Source: Sphingomonas lacunae
GTDB taxonomy: Bacteria > Pseudomonadota > Alphaproteobacteria > Sphingomonadales > Sphingomonadaceae
Direction: 5' to 3'
Assembly: GCF_012979535.1 (NCBI RefSeq)
Contig: NZ_CP053015.1
Span: forward strand, 496,001-560,000
Length of the DNA: 64,000 nucleotides
Within the stretch, counting starts at the first letter, position 1. Each line of letters starts with the position of its first letter. Of the stretch, positions 36,575 through 45,109 are shown piece by piece. The translations under genes were made by a program, and so were the position numbers. The notes under the pieces were generated by a model. That model saw nothing but the letters and a program-made list of their open reading frames with translations, was not told the origin of the DNA and searched no databases.

Positions 36575-38044
36575 TCAGCCACCATGAAATCCGATGGTTT
36601 TGACATAGGTGAACTCGTTGAGCCCCTCCTCGCCATATTCGCGCCCATAGCCCGACCGCTTGATGCCGCCGAACGGCGCATGGCTGCTCATCCGTCCCGA
36701 TCCGCCATTGATCGACACACCACCGGTCCGGATCTGCAACGCCATCTCATAAGCGCGCCCGACATCGGCGGAGAATATCCCGCCCGAGAGGCCGAATTCG
36801 CTGTCATTGGCCAGCGCAATCGCCTCCTCGTCACTGTCATAGCCAATCACGGCACAGATCGGCCCGAACACCTCTTCCTGCGCCAGCCGGCTCGCATTGC
36901 TGACATTGTCGAACAGCGTCGGCTCATAATAATAGCCGCGTTCGAGCCCCGCCGGCCGCTTGCCGCCGGTCACCAGCGTCGCCCCTTCGGACAGGGCAAT
37001 ATCGACATAGCTTTCGGTCCGCGTCCGCGCGACCTCGCGGATCAGCGGGCCAAACGTCACCGAAGGATCAGCCGGGTTGCCGATCTTCAGATGCCCGATC
37101 ATGCCCTTCAGCATCTCGACATAGTCCGCCCGCACGCTGTTGTGGACCAGATGACGGGTCAGCAGCGCACAGCCCTGCCCCGCATGGGTACAATAGGACG
37201 CGCCGGTCATCGCCGCCTGCATCAGATTGGCGTCCGGCCGGACGATCAGCGCCGACTTGCCGCCCAGTTCCATCAGACACCGTTTCAGCGTCGGCGCCGC
37301 CTGCGCCTGGATCATCGCGCCGACCTTGTCCGACCCGGTAAAGCTGATCAGGTCGACCCGCTTGTCGGTTGTCAGCAACGTCGCCGCCTCGATCCCCCCG
37401 GTCACGACATTGAGCACGCCCTTGGGCAACCCCACCTCCTCAGCGATCTGCCCGAGCAGCAGCGCCTCGAACGGAGTGTAGGGAGACGGTTTGAGCACCA
37501 CGGTACAGCCGACCGCCAGTGCCGGAATGACCTTGCCAACGTTGAGAAAGAACGGAAAATTATAGGGCGTGATCGCCGCGACAACGCCCATCGGCTCGCG
37601 CGAGATAACGCCAGCACCCAACGTGATCGTTCCTTGCGCATTGGGCGTGGTTTCAACTGGCAGCGGCGTCACCGCAGGGCGTGAGGCAATCGCCACCATG
37701 TGCCGCGCATGCTGCATCGGGATGCCATATTGCAAATAGTCGGCGAGCATCCGCGTCGCGCCCGCCTCTGCGACGATCAGGTCAACAATCTCGGCCTTGC
37801 GCCGGTCAATCGCGTCCAGAAACTCGGTCAGCTTGGCCTGCCGCGCCGCGACCGGCATTCGCGGCCAGGGACCTCTGTCAAACGCCATGCGCGCGGCAGC
37901 AATCGCCGCGTCCATCTCTTCTATACCGCCGACCGGCGCTTCGGCGATCAGGCTTTCGTCAGCCGGGTTGATCACCGCCTCACGCTCGGCTGGCGTCACC
38001 CACTCGCCGTCGATGTAGAGGGATTTGATCGCAGCAATACTCAT
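36575..38044 (-). CDS. aldehyde dehydrogenase family protein
   Basis: A 489-residue NAD(P)-dependent aldehyde dehydrogenase. ITPYNFPFFLNVGK and the SFTGSDKVG nucleotide loop, LELGG-type MELGGKS with the general-base Glu, and catalytic Cys in AGQGCALLTR are all present. It oxidises an aldehyde to the acid that the synthetases then activate, or the aldehyde released by a retro-aldolase. It follows the SDR and TonB receptor genes in a leftward run. Confidence 0.94.
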   Translation of the reverse strand: MSIAAIKSLYIDGEWVTPAEREAVINPADESLIAEAPVGGIEEMDAAIAAARMAFDRGPWPRMPVAARQAKLTEFLDAIDRRKAEIVDLIVAEAGATRMLADYLQYGIPMQHARHMVAIASRPAVTPLPVETTPNAQGTITLGAGVISREPMGVVAAITPYNFPFFLNVGKVIPALAVGCTVVLKPSPYTPFEALLLGQIAEEVGLPKGVLNVVTGGIEAATLLTTDKRVDLISFTGSDKVGAMIQAQAAPTLKRCLMELGGKSALIVRPDANLMQAAMTGASYCTHAGQGCALLTRHLVHNSVRADYVEMLKGMIGHLKIGNPADPSVTFGPLIREVARTRTESYVDIALSEGATLVTGGKRPAGLERGYYYEPTLFDNVSNASRLAQEEVFGPICAVIGYDSDEEAIALANDSEFGLSGGIFSADVGRAYEMALQIRTGGVSINGGSGRMSSHAPFGGIKRSGYGREYGEEGLNEFTYVKTIGFHGG

Positions 38045-38077
38045 GGGGGGAGGCTCCAAATTGAAGAGTTCTGGGGT

Positions 38078-38836
38078 TCAACCCGCAGCCGCAGCGGCGC
38101 GGACCTCGATCATGTCGATATTGATGTCCGCTGGCAGCGACAGGATGCTGATCAACGCATCTGCCATCGACTGGGGACTGGCAGCCTTGCCGGTAAAGGC
38201 GGCATGGCCGGTGCGGGTGATGGTCTGGTAAAAGGCCTGGGTCACATCAGGGTCCCAGTCCTTGCCGCCTGTACCGCCCTCGACCGATCCCGAGCGCAAC
38301 ACCGTCACCCGGATGCCATCTTCACGCAACTCGTCGCGCATTGCCGCGCTCAATGTCTCAAGACCCGCCTTGGTCGCGGCATAAAGGCTCAAGAATGGAA
38401 AGGGCATACGCACCGATTCACTGGAGATCGAGACGATCTGCCCCTTGCTGGCACGCAGATGCGGTATGACCGCCCGCATGCACCAAGCTGGACCCGCCAG
38501 ATTGATCGCCAGATGATCTTTGACCTGCTCATCGCGCCCATCCTCCAACAGAAAGGGATGAAAGATGGCGGCATTGTTGACGAGGAAATCAAGGCCACCC
38601 AGTGTCTCGGCCGCCTCTGCCACTGCTCGATTGACGCTGTGGGGATCGGCAACATCGCAGGAGATGGGCAAGGCTGCATCGCCAAATTCTTCTGCCATGC
38701 TGTCAAGTTCGGCGGATGGGCGGGCAAGACAAGCGACGCGGGCGCCCCGCCCGACCAGGGAAGCAACAAAGTGCCTGCCCATGCCGCGCGAAGCGCCCGT
38801 GACAATGCCCTTCCTGCCGTGAAGCAGGACCGGCAT
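38078..38836 (-). CDS. SDR family oxidoreductase
   Basis: A 252-residue SDR: VTGASRGMGRHF, NNAA, SISSES...LYAATK. Its ATG overlaps the stop of the TonB-dependent receptor (TGATG), an unusual translational coupling that links uptake to the first oxidation. The order receptor, SDR, aldehyde dehydrogenase suggests alcohol-to-acid oxidation directly after import. Confidence 0.92.
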   Translation of the reverse strand: MPVLLHGRKGIVTGASRGMGRHFVASLVGRGARVACLARPSAELDSMAEEFGDAALPISCDVADPHSVNRAVAEAAETLGGLDFLVNNAAIFHPFLLEDGRDEQVKDHLAINLAGPAWCMRAVIPHLRASKGQIVSISSESVRMPFPFLSLYAATKAGLETLSAAMRDELREDGIRVTVLRSGSVEGGTGGKDWDPDVTQAFYQTITRTGHAAFTGKAASPQSMADALISILSLPADINIDMIEVRAAAAAG

Positions 38837-41271
38837 CAGAACTTGATCGTAGCGGTCACACCATAGGTGGCCGGCTCGTTCGGAGTCCCCTGGATGTAGC
38901 CCAGCGGCAGCACGGCCAGCGCCGAAACATAGCTGCGGTCATTGGCAATGTTGCGGCCCCAGACGGCGACTTCATAGGTATCGCCGATCTCAAGCGTTGC
39001 ACGCGCACCGAGGAGCCCCTGCGCCGGCGCCGTGGTGGCAGCGATGATCGCATTGTTCTCGGGGTTCGGGACCCAGTTATACTCGCTCAGATTCTGGGCC
39101 GAACGCCAGCTGTAGTCGGCATGCAGGCGCAGGCGCGAATTCGAGCCGACGTCGCGGACATAATCGGCCGCAAGCGAGAATTGCTGACGCGAAATGCCGC
39201 CGAAGCGCTCGAACGAACGGTCACCCGACAAGTCCGAATAACGGATATATTCCGGATCGGTAAGCGCGCCCGTGGCGGTGATGGTGAAGCCATCGGCAAT
39301 CACGGCCTGCAACTCGACTTCACCGCCACGGACCCGCACCTTGCCGGCGTTGCCCAAGATAGTCGCGGTGCCCGGGACAGTCGCTGGCGGGATCGGTGCC
39401 GTGGCAATCAGGGTAGACCGCTGAATGTCGGTCACATCCGTCTGATAGACTGCCACGTTGAGGCGCAGGCGGCGGTCGAACAATTCGCTCTTGAGGCCCA
39501 GTTCATAGCTGGTGGCGAATTCCGGCAGGAAGGGCAGGAACGCCGCCGTGTTCGGTGCGCGGAGATTCTGGCCACCGGCACGGAAACCGCGCGACACCTT
39601 GGCATAGGTCATCACATCGTCGTTGATGCGATAGTCGAAGCCAGCCGTCCACGACCAACCGGAGAATTCATCGCTCCGGCTGAAGGCGCACTGGGTAGGT
39701 CCAACCACTTCACCACCGGCATTGAATGGAGCCACCGGAATGACCGAGCAGATAGTCTGGCCAGTAGTGCGCAGATAGTTGTTGTTGCGCGTCTCCAGAC
39801 CCTTGTCATCCACTGAATAGCGCAGGCCACCTGTGAAGGACAGCGCATCGGTGATGCGCCAGCTCGCCTGGCCATAGGCACCGACACTGTCAGTGTTGAT
39901 CAGGCCATAGAAGTGCGAGGTTGCCGGGTTGAGCGCCGGAACCGTGATCGAAATCGACTGGTCATAGCCTTCTTCGTTGAAGATGAAGCCGCCGAAGGCA
40001 AAATCGACCGAGTCATTGAGCGCCGAACCCGTCCATTGCAATTCCGCCGACTTCTGCTTCAGGCTCTGCTGGCCTTCGGTGAAGTGGATCGGAAAGGACG
40101 AGCCGTCGAGGTCGAAGCCGGAATAGGATTCGACCTTGCGAATACCGGTGATCAGCTTGAACTGGCCAAGGTCGGTATCCAGCGTCGCATTGAACCCAAA
40201 GGTATTGGTGCGCGCAAACACATAGCCATTCTCATTGTTGAGAGCCAGTGACGGATCAGCCGCCAGGCGGGCAATCTCTGCATTGAGCAGCGTGGTGCCG
40301 GTCGCGGCGGCGGTGGGGAAACCCGCACCATTGATCAAGCCGACAAACAGCGCGCCGGTGTTGGCGGTGTTATAGGTGGCATTGGCCGCCGTATAGGCGC
40401 TGGTGACCATGCGCAGCTGGCGCGAATGGGTCTCGTCCATTTCGAACCGCTCGGCCGAGAATTGGAAGCGCAGATTGTCGGTCGGCGCCAGGTCAAACTT
40501 GGCACGGAAATTCCAGCGGTCACGATTGTCGAGCCGGGTGCCAGCCGGCGATCCCGGTGCCTGCAATTCGCGGACCACGGTGTTACCGGTCAGCGCGGTT
40601 CCGGTCGTCGATGCATTTCGCGTGTAACCGTCACGGGTGAAGCGCTGCACCGCGACGCGCAACCCGGCCACGCCCGGCGCAATCGGCATGTTGAGGACAC
40701 CGGTGACGTTCGTCTCGTTGTAACGGCCATAGCTGACTGACAGCCGGCCGCTGAATTCATCAAGATCAGGATTGTTGGTATTGATCAACAGCGCGCCACC
40801 CGTCGTGTTACGACCGAACAGCGTGCCCTGCGGACCTTTGAGCACCTGAACATTTTGCGCATCCAGAACGTCCGAGTTCAAACCATAGGCGCGTGCCCAA
40901 TAGACGCCGTCGACATAGGTGCCGACCGAGGGGTCAAGCGTTGCGAGAATGTCGGTCTGCACCTGACCGCGCAGTGTGATGGTGATTGCCGACGGCGTTG
41001 AGGAACCCGGGCGGATGCTCATGCCCGGGGTGAAGTTGGCAAGGTTCTCGACCCGCTGCAGATTCTGGTTTTCCAGCGACTCCGCCGTAAAGACCGTAAC
41101 GGCAACCGGCACGTCCTGCAGATTTTCCTCAACCTTGCGCGCGGTGACGATGATGTCGCCCAGGCCGCTTTCGTCCTCGGCCGCCTGCGGCGCCTCCTGT
41201 GCGTGCAAGGCTGACACCGGCGCCATCAGGGCCATCAGCGAAACACAACTGACCAGAGTCTTGTATACCAT
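38836..41271 (-). CDS. TonB-dependent receptor
   Basis: An 811-residue outer-membrane receptor. Signal peptide (hydrophobic to ALHAQ, about residue 25), then a TonB-box-like GDIIVTARKVEENLQDVP, plug domain (VQVLKGPQGTLFGRNTTGG), and a 22-strand barrel ending in a terminal Phe (GVTATIKF). In sphingomonads such receptors import hydrophobic or bulky carbon sources as well as iron chelates. Its place in the island and two operator copies upstream (E, F) argue that it imports the island's substrate. Confidence 0.95.
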   Translation of the reverse strand: MVYKTLVSCVSLMALMAPVSALHAQEAPQAAEDESGLGDIIVTARKVEENLQDVPVAVTVFTAESLENQNLQRVENLANFTPGMSIRPGSSTPSAITITLRGQVQTDILATLDPSVGTYVDGVYWARAYGLNSDVLDAQNVQVLKGPQGTLFGRNTTGGALLINTNNPDLDEFSGRLSVSYGRYNETNVTGVLNMPIAPGVAGLRVAVQRFTRDGYTRNASTTGTALTGNTVVRELQAPGSPAGTRLDNRDRWNFRAKFDLAPTDNLRFQFSAERFEMDETHSRQLRMVTSAYTAANATYNTANTGALFVGLINGAGFPTAAATGTTLLNAEIARLAADPSLALNNENGYVFARTNTFGFNATLDTDLGQFKLITGIRKVESYSGFDLDGSSFPIHFTEGQQSLKQKSAELQWTGSALNDSVDFAFGGFIFNEEGYDQSISITVPALNPATSHFYGLINTDSVGAYGQASWRITDALSFTGGLRYSVDDKGLETRNNNYLRTTGQTICSVIPVAPFNAGGEVVGPTQCAFSRSDEFSGWSWTAGFDYRINDDVMTYAKVSRGFRAGGQNLRAPNTAAFLPFLPEFATSYELGLKSELFDRRLRLNVAVYQTDVTDIQRSTLIATAPIPPATVPGTATILGNAGKVRVRGGEVELQAVIADGFTITATGALTDPEYIRYSDLSGDRSFERFGGISRQQFSLAADYVRDVGSNSRLRLHADYSWRSAQNLSEYNWVPNPENNAIIAATTAPAQGLLGARATLEIGDTYEVAVWGRNIANDRSYVSALAVLPLGYIQGTPNEPATYGVTATIKF

Positions 41272-41325
41272 CGTCTCTCTCCCTCCCCAGGTTGCCGAGA
41301 ATCGGCCGGCCCGAACCGGCCCTGT

Positions 41326-41344
41326 AGTTGCACCTAGTTATATA
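41326..41344. promoter_or_regulatory. island operator site E
   Basis: AGTTGCAC-CTA-GTTATATA; the right arm is a full match, the left arm partial. It lies 55-73 bp upstream of the TonB-dependent receptor ATG, overlapping the presumed leftward -10 TATATA. Confidence 0.65.
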
Positions 41345-41367
41345 TGTAGTCGCCGATTTTGCTGGTG

Positions 41368-41386
41368 TAGTCAACCAAGTTATACA
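41368..41386. promoter_or_regulatory. island operator site F
   Basis: TAGTCAAC-CAA-GTTATACA, second copy upstream of the receptor, exactly 42 bp from site E (four turns of B-DNA), so two dimers could bind the same face. Confidence 0.62.
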
Positions 41387-41665
41387 ACAGGCCCCAAACA
41401 CCCCAAAGCCGCTCGCATCGGCATGGAGGCGCCGGACCGGAACCGGACATTTTCTCCATAATTTCCAGATATTTACCAAGACTCCTCCGCCCATATCCGG
41501 GATCAGCCTGAGCCTGCAGCCATGATATGCTCGGTGCCCTGCATCCTTTCCGGCCGATCTTGCCAAAGCGCGGATGCCGCAACGTCAACTTCATCCTGCT
41601 GCTGCGGCGCTTGCAGCTTCGGCACATTCGGCCCTACTGGGTACAGTCCTATCCAGCAGGCGCGC

Positions 41666-42430
41666 ATGACCACCTTCTTCACTCGACCTTCCCGACCCTC
41701 CCTCGCCGTCAACCACATTCCCGGCAATGGCCCGGCACTGGTCTTTTTTCCCGGTTATGCCAGCGACATGAGCGGTTCCAAGGCGCAGGCCCTGCGGGAC
41801 CATGCCATCGCCAGCGGCCGCCCCTGCCTTTTGTTCGACTATGCGGGCTGCGGCCAATCCGCTGGCGAATTTGCTGCGGAAACACTGACCAGCTGGCGCG
41901 ATGATGCACTCGATGTCATCGCCGAATATGCACCGGACCGCTCGCTGATCCTTGTCGGTTCGTCGATGGGCGGCTGGCTGATGCTACTGGTTGCGCTTGC
42001 CCTCACCCACAGCGATCCGGGCCGTATTGCCGCCATGCTGGGCATCGCTGCCGCGCCTGATTTCACCGACTGGGGCTATAGCGACGAACAAAAGGCCACT
42101 CTCGCCCGCGACGGCCTGTTGTTCGAAGACAATCCCTATGGCCCCGAACCCACACTGACCACGCACGCCCTGTGGCTTTCGGGAGAGGCCAACCGCCTGT
42201 TGGGCGCTACGATTCCACTCAGCTGTCCGGTCCGCCTACTCCACGGCCAGGCCGATGCCGATGTGCCCTTCACCATCAGCCTCCGCCTCGCCGAGCAGCT
42301 TCGTTCAGCCGAGGTTGTGACGACATTGGTCAAGGACGGCGACCACCGCTTGTCGCGGCCACAGGACATAGCGCTGTTGCTGGCGACAGTCGGCTCCCTG
42401 TACGCCAGCCTCGAAGGCCAAAGCCAATGA
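41666..42430 (+). CDS. alpha/beta hydrolase
   Basis: A 254-residue serine hydrolase of the short cytosolic type: oxyanion region FFPGYASDMSGSKA, nucleophile elbow VGSSMGGW, acid in HGQADADVP and His in DGDHRLS. Similar proteins (human ABHD10-like) act as palmitoyl or acyl thioesterases. The ATG overlap with the following gene (ATGATG over TGA) indicates a two-gene operon independent of the catabolic island. Confidence 0.92.
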   Translation: MTTFFTRPSRPSLAVNHIPGNGPALVFFPGYASDMSGSKAQALRDHAIASGRPCLLFDYAGCGQSAGEFAAETLTSWRDDALDVIAEYAPDRSLILVGSSMGGWLMLLVALALTHSDPGRIAAMLGIAAAPDFTDWGYSDEQKATLARDGLLFEDNPYGPEPTLTTHALWLSGEANRLLGATIPLSCPVRLLHGQADADVPFTISLRLAEQLRSAEVVTTLVKDGDHRLSRPQDIALLLATVGSLYASLEGQSQ

Positions 42431-43269
42431 TGTTACCGGTCCTGCTGCTCCTCGCGCAGTCCAGCAATGCCCCCGCACCCGCGCCGGTTGAAGCGCCGCC
42501 GCCAGTGACGACCCCGTCACTCGCAGCCCCGCGCACTCTGGGTTCGATCGACCAGCACCGGTTTGACAGCTGCCACGACACTGCGACCGAAGATCCCGCC
42601 CGCGGTATCATCGACGCCAATGAATGGCTGATCCAGGGCGGCGGCTTTCTCGCCCGCCAATGCCTTGGTTTCGCCTTTGCCAAGAACGGCAATTATGCCG
42701 CTGCCGCATCCACCTTTGCCCAGGCGGCACATGACGCGGAGACCGCCCGCGATTGGCGCGTCGCCAACCTGTGGGCCCAGGCGGGCAATGCCGCGCTGGC
42801 TTCAGGGGATGCCGCTACTGCACGCCAGCATCTTGATGCCGCGCTGGTGCAGGGACAACTCACCGGCTTGCAACTTGGAGAAGCCTATCTCGACCGGGCC
42901 CGAGCCGCGCTGGTGCTTGAAGATTGGGCCAGCGCCCGCGCCGATCTCGATGCTGCCGCACGCGACGCCAGTCAGGACCCGCTGGTCTGGCTGCTTTCCG
43001 CAACACTCGCCAGGCGTCAGGGAGACCTCGTCCGGGCACAAGCCGACATACAGCAAGCTGTCGCCATCGCCCCGCGCGACGCAGCAATCGCTCTCGAAGC
43101 GGGCAACATAGCCGCCGCCGACCAGCGGCTTGATGCCGCACGGGCCAGCTGGCAAAGCGCGGTTACGCTTGGTGGCGACAGCGCGATTGCCCGCACCGCG
43201 CAGGACCGGCTTGCGGAGCTCGCCGCTTTCGAAGCCCAGGACGCAGCAGCCAGCCCTCTCCGGAACTGA
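42427..43269 (+). CDS. TPR-like repeat protein, probably exported
   Basis: A 280-residue protein. A hydrophobic N-terminus (MMLPVLLLLAQ) suggests a short signal peptide. A Pro/Ala-rich linker follows, then about five degenerate tetratricopeptide helical repeats (for example GNYAAAASTFAQAA, GDAATARQHLDAAL, GDLVRAQADIQQAV). Probably a periplasmic scaffold. Coupled to the hydrolase upstream. No enzymatic motif. Confidence 0.85.
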   Translation: MMLPVLLLLAQSSNAPAPAPVEAPPPVTTPSLAAPRTLGSIDQHRFDSCHDTATEDPARGIIDANEWLIQGGGFLARQCLGFAFAKNGNYAAAASTFAQAAHDAETARDWRVANLWAQAGNAALASGDAATARQHLDAALVQGQLTGLQLGEAYLDRARAALVLEDWASARADLDAAARDASQDPLVWLLSATLARRQGDLVRAQADIQQAVAIAPRDAAIALEAGNIAAADQRLDAARASWQSAVTLGGDSAIARTAQDRLAELAAFEAQDAAASPLRN

Positions 43270-43337
43270 CACGTTTTGCCGCCTCATCCGCAAACCGGAC
43301 CGGATGAGACGACTTCCGACGATCTGCGGCCTGTCAT

Positions 43338-44039
43338 TCACAGGCAATGCCGCAACCGCTCTTCAACCTCCGCCTGGTCAAGGCCGAACTGGCTGCACAT
43401 CAGCATCCTGACCGCCCCGGCAAAGCGGGCAGCCGCATCCTGTTCAGCAACATAGCCGGCAATCTCAAGCCCGACGAGGCCATGAAGATGCGCCCAGACA
43501 GCATAAGCGACATCATCCATCGCCATTGCACCCATGGACCTGCCTGCCGCACATGCCGTGACGGCATCCACCAGCGCGGCAAATGCCGGATAGGCGTCAG
43601 CTACCGGCACGTTCAGCGTGGCAAAGCGGCTGTTACGATCAGCCGGGACAAAGCGTCGCTGGCCGCCGAACATCAAACGATACATGCCAACATTATTGAT
43701 CGCAAAGCGGCGGTAGGCGACCATCTGGCCGATCAGCCATAGCCCCGGATCCTCTCGGTTCTCCGCCGACAGTGCATGGGCGTGCAGGCGCACAAAGCCC
43801 TCGGCATAGAGCGCCTGCATCACGCCGGGCCGCCCCCCGAACAGCGTATAGATGCCCATGGTTGACACGCCGCATTCGCGCGCCAGTTCCCGGATGGAAA
43901 GACCGTCCGGGCCATGCTGCTCCAGCAAGTGCTCGGCCGCTGAAAGCAATCGTGTCCGCATCGCCTCGTCGAGCGGTGCGGTACCCCGTGTGCCTGCCCG
44001 TGCCTTGCCTTCCGCCTGTGTCGCGCCGCGCTGTGCCAT
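43338..44039 (-). CDS. TetR/AcrR family regulator with WHG domain
   Basis: A 233-residue repressor: HTH with LSIRELARECGVSTMGIYTLFGGRPG. The C-terminal ligand domain contains AVWAHLHGLVGLEIAGY, the TetR_C_33 (WHG) signature. It is divergent from the di-iron protein gene; the gap holds two palindromes it may bind. It likely controls the pair 44175-45595 and itself. Confidence 0.93.
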   Translation of the reverse strand: MAQRGATQAEGKARAGTRGTAPLDEAMRTRLLSAAEHLLEQHGPDGLSIRELARECGVSTMGIYTLFGGRPGVMQALYAEGFVRLHAHALSAENREDPGLWLIGQMVAYRRFAINNVGMYRLMFGGQRRFVPADRNSRFATLNVPVADAYPAFAALVDAVTACAAGRSMGAMAMDDVAYAVWAHLHGLVGLEIAGYVAEQDAAARFAGAVRMLMCSQFGLDQAEVEERLRHCL

Positions 44040-44074
44040 CGCCCCGCTCTAGGGGCTTGCCTTTGTCAACGCCA

Positions 44075-44106
44075 GTGATATATCACCATTATAACACTGT
44101 TATTTC
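44075..44106. promoter_or_regulatory. divergent operator region (two palindromes)
   Basis: Two adjacent palindromes in the TetR/di-iron gap: GTGATATATCAC (perfect, 44075-44086) and ATAACA-C-TGTTAT (perfect arms, 44091-44103). The second also fits the spacing of the island motif (TATAAC-N3-GTTAT), perhaps by coincidence. The likely ligand is the adjacent TetR protein. Confidence 0.6.
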
Positions 44107-44174
44107 AAATCTGCCGGCTGGCGGAAAGCGGCTGTAATCCCGCTGTTCGCCTTGGCCTTGCGAAGGAGGCATTC

Positions 44175-45086
44175 ATGGAAAGCGATTTGGCCATCCGGCG
44201 ATCTGACCGCTCCATTCAGCCGATCATCGTCCGGCAGGGCGCTTTTGACTTTCCCGACGACATCGCAGCGCACTGGATTCCCTCGGAGCCGGAATTTGCC
44301 CAGATGATCAACGGCGCGTCGTTTGTCATGCCGCATCTCGAGCCCTTTCTGGTGGCCACATTGGCAGAAGCTGGTCGCGCCATCACGGATCCTGATATCC
44401 GCCGCGAAGCCCGGGATTTCTGCATGCAGGAAACCCAGCATTACCGAACCCACCGCCGGTTCAACGACAGCCTGCTGGCAAAGGGCTATGGTGGCCTCAT
44501 CGCTGTCGAACAGGCAATGGCGGCTTCCTACGCCCAGCTCGCCCGCCGACCGTTGGCGACACGGCTCGCCTATGCCGCTGGCTTTGAGGCAATGACGCTG
44601 GGCGTGACCAACTGGATGGTGAGCAACCGTCTCCGATTGTTCAGCGGCGCCGATTCCCGTGTCGCGTCGTTCATCCTTTGGCACCTAGTCGAGGAGACCG
44701 AGCACAAGCTGGTGGCCCATGACGTCTATTGTGCGGTCACGCCCGGCTATTGGCGGCGGGCCTGGGGTGTGTTCCATGGATCATTGGATGTGATCCGCTG
44801 GACGCGGCGCTCCTATGTCGCTTTGCTCCTTCAGGATGGCCGCTGGCAAACGCTGCGGGGCCGGCTGCGCATATGGTCATGGGCGGCGCGCTTTCTGGCC
44901 GGCTCATTACCCGCCGTGTTGCGGGCGCTTGTGCCGGGCCACGATCCGCGCTCGATCAGGCATCCGGCATGGGTCGATCAATGGATTGCCGGACATGCGC
45001 GTCATCAGGCGAATGATGCCGTTGGAAAAGGCGGGGCAATGCCACTGCTCGATACCGGTTCGGCAACGATGCCGGTACCATTTTGA
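44175..45086 (+). CDS. PF10118-type 'metal-dependent hydrolase', ferritin-like di-iron motifs
   Basis: A 303-residue helical protein of the family annotated as predicted metal-dependent hydrolase. The sequence shows two ExxH motifs, E86-TQ-H89 and E174-TE-H177, with E56 and E138 roughly placed as the other ligands, the layout of ferritin-like di-iron oxygenases. Oxidation or hydroxylation is thus as likely as hydrolysis. A strong AAGGAGG precedes the ATG. It is followed by a small membrane isomerase-like gene. Confidence 0.88.
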   Translation: MESDLAIRRSDRSIQPIIVRQGAFDFPDDIAAHWIPSEPEFAQMINGASFVMPHLEPFLVATLAEAGRAITDPDIRREARDFCMQETQHYRTHRRFNDSLLAKGYGGLIAVEQAMAASYAQLARRPLATRLAYAAGFEAMTLGVTNWMVSNRLRLFSGADSRVASFILWHLVEETEHKLVAHDVYCAVTPGYWRRAWGVFHGSLDVIRWTRRSYVALLLQDGRWQTLRGRLRIWSWAARFLAGSLPAVLRALVPGHDPRSIRHPAWVDQWIAGHARHQANDAVGKGGAMPLLDTGSATMPVPF

Positions 45087-45109
45087 AAAGGGAAAGCGGG
45101 GGAATAGCC

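Larger units (their letters stand above)
41272..41665. other. noncoding gap with receptor promoter and two operators
   Basis: A 394-bp gap between the receptor and the hydrolase. It contains operator copies E and F, 42 bp apart centre to centre, i.e. four helical turns, with TATATA as a possible leftward -10. From 41388 on I see no recognisable RNA, repeat or conserved gene. The frame leading into the hydrolase is open from 41522 but reads an atypical Cys/Ser-rich peptide and is taken as untranslated. Confidence 0.6.

Noticed and set aside
41522..41665. Upstream in-frame start for the alpha/beta hydrolase
   Set aside because: The extra 48 residues are Cys/Ser-rich and unlike the family; ATG 41666 gives the usual length.
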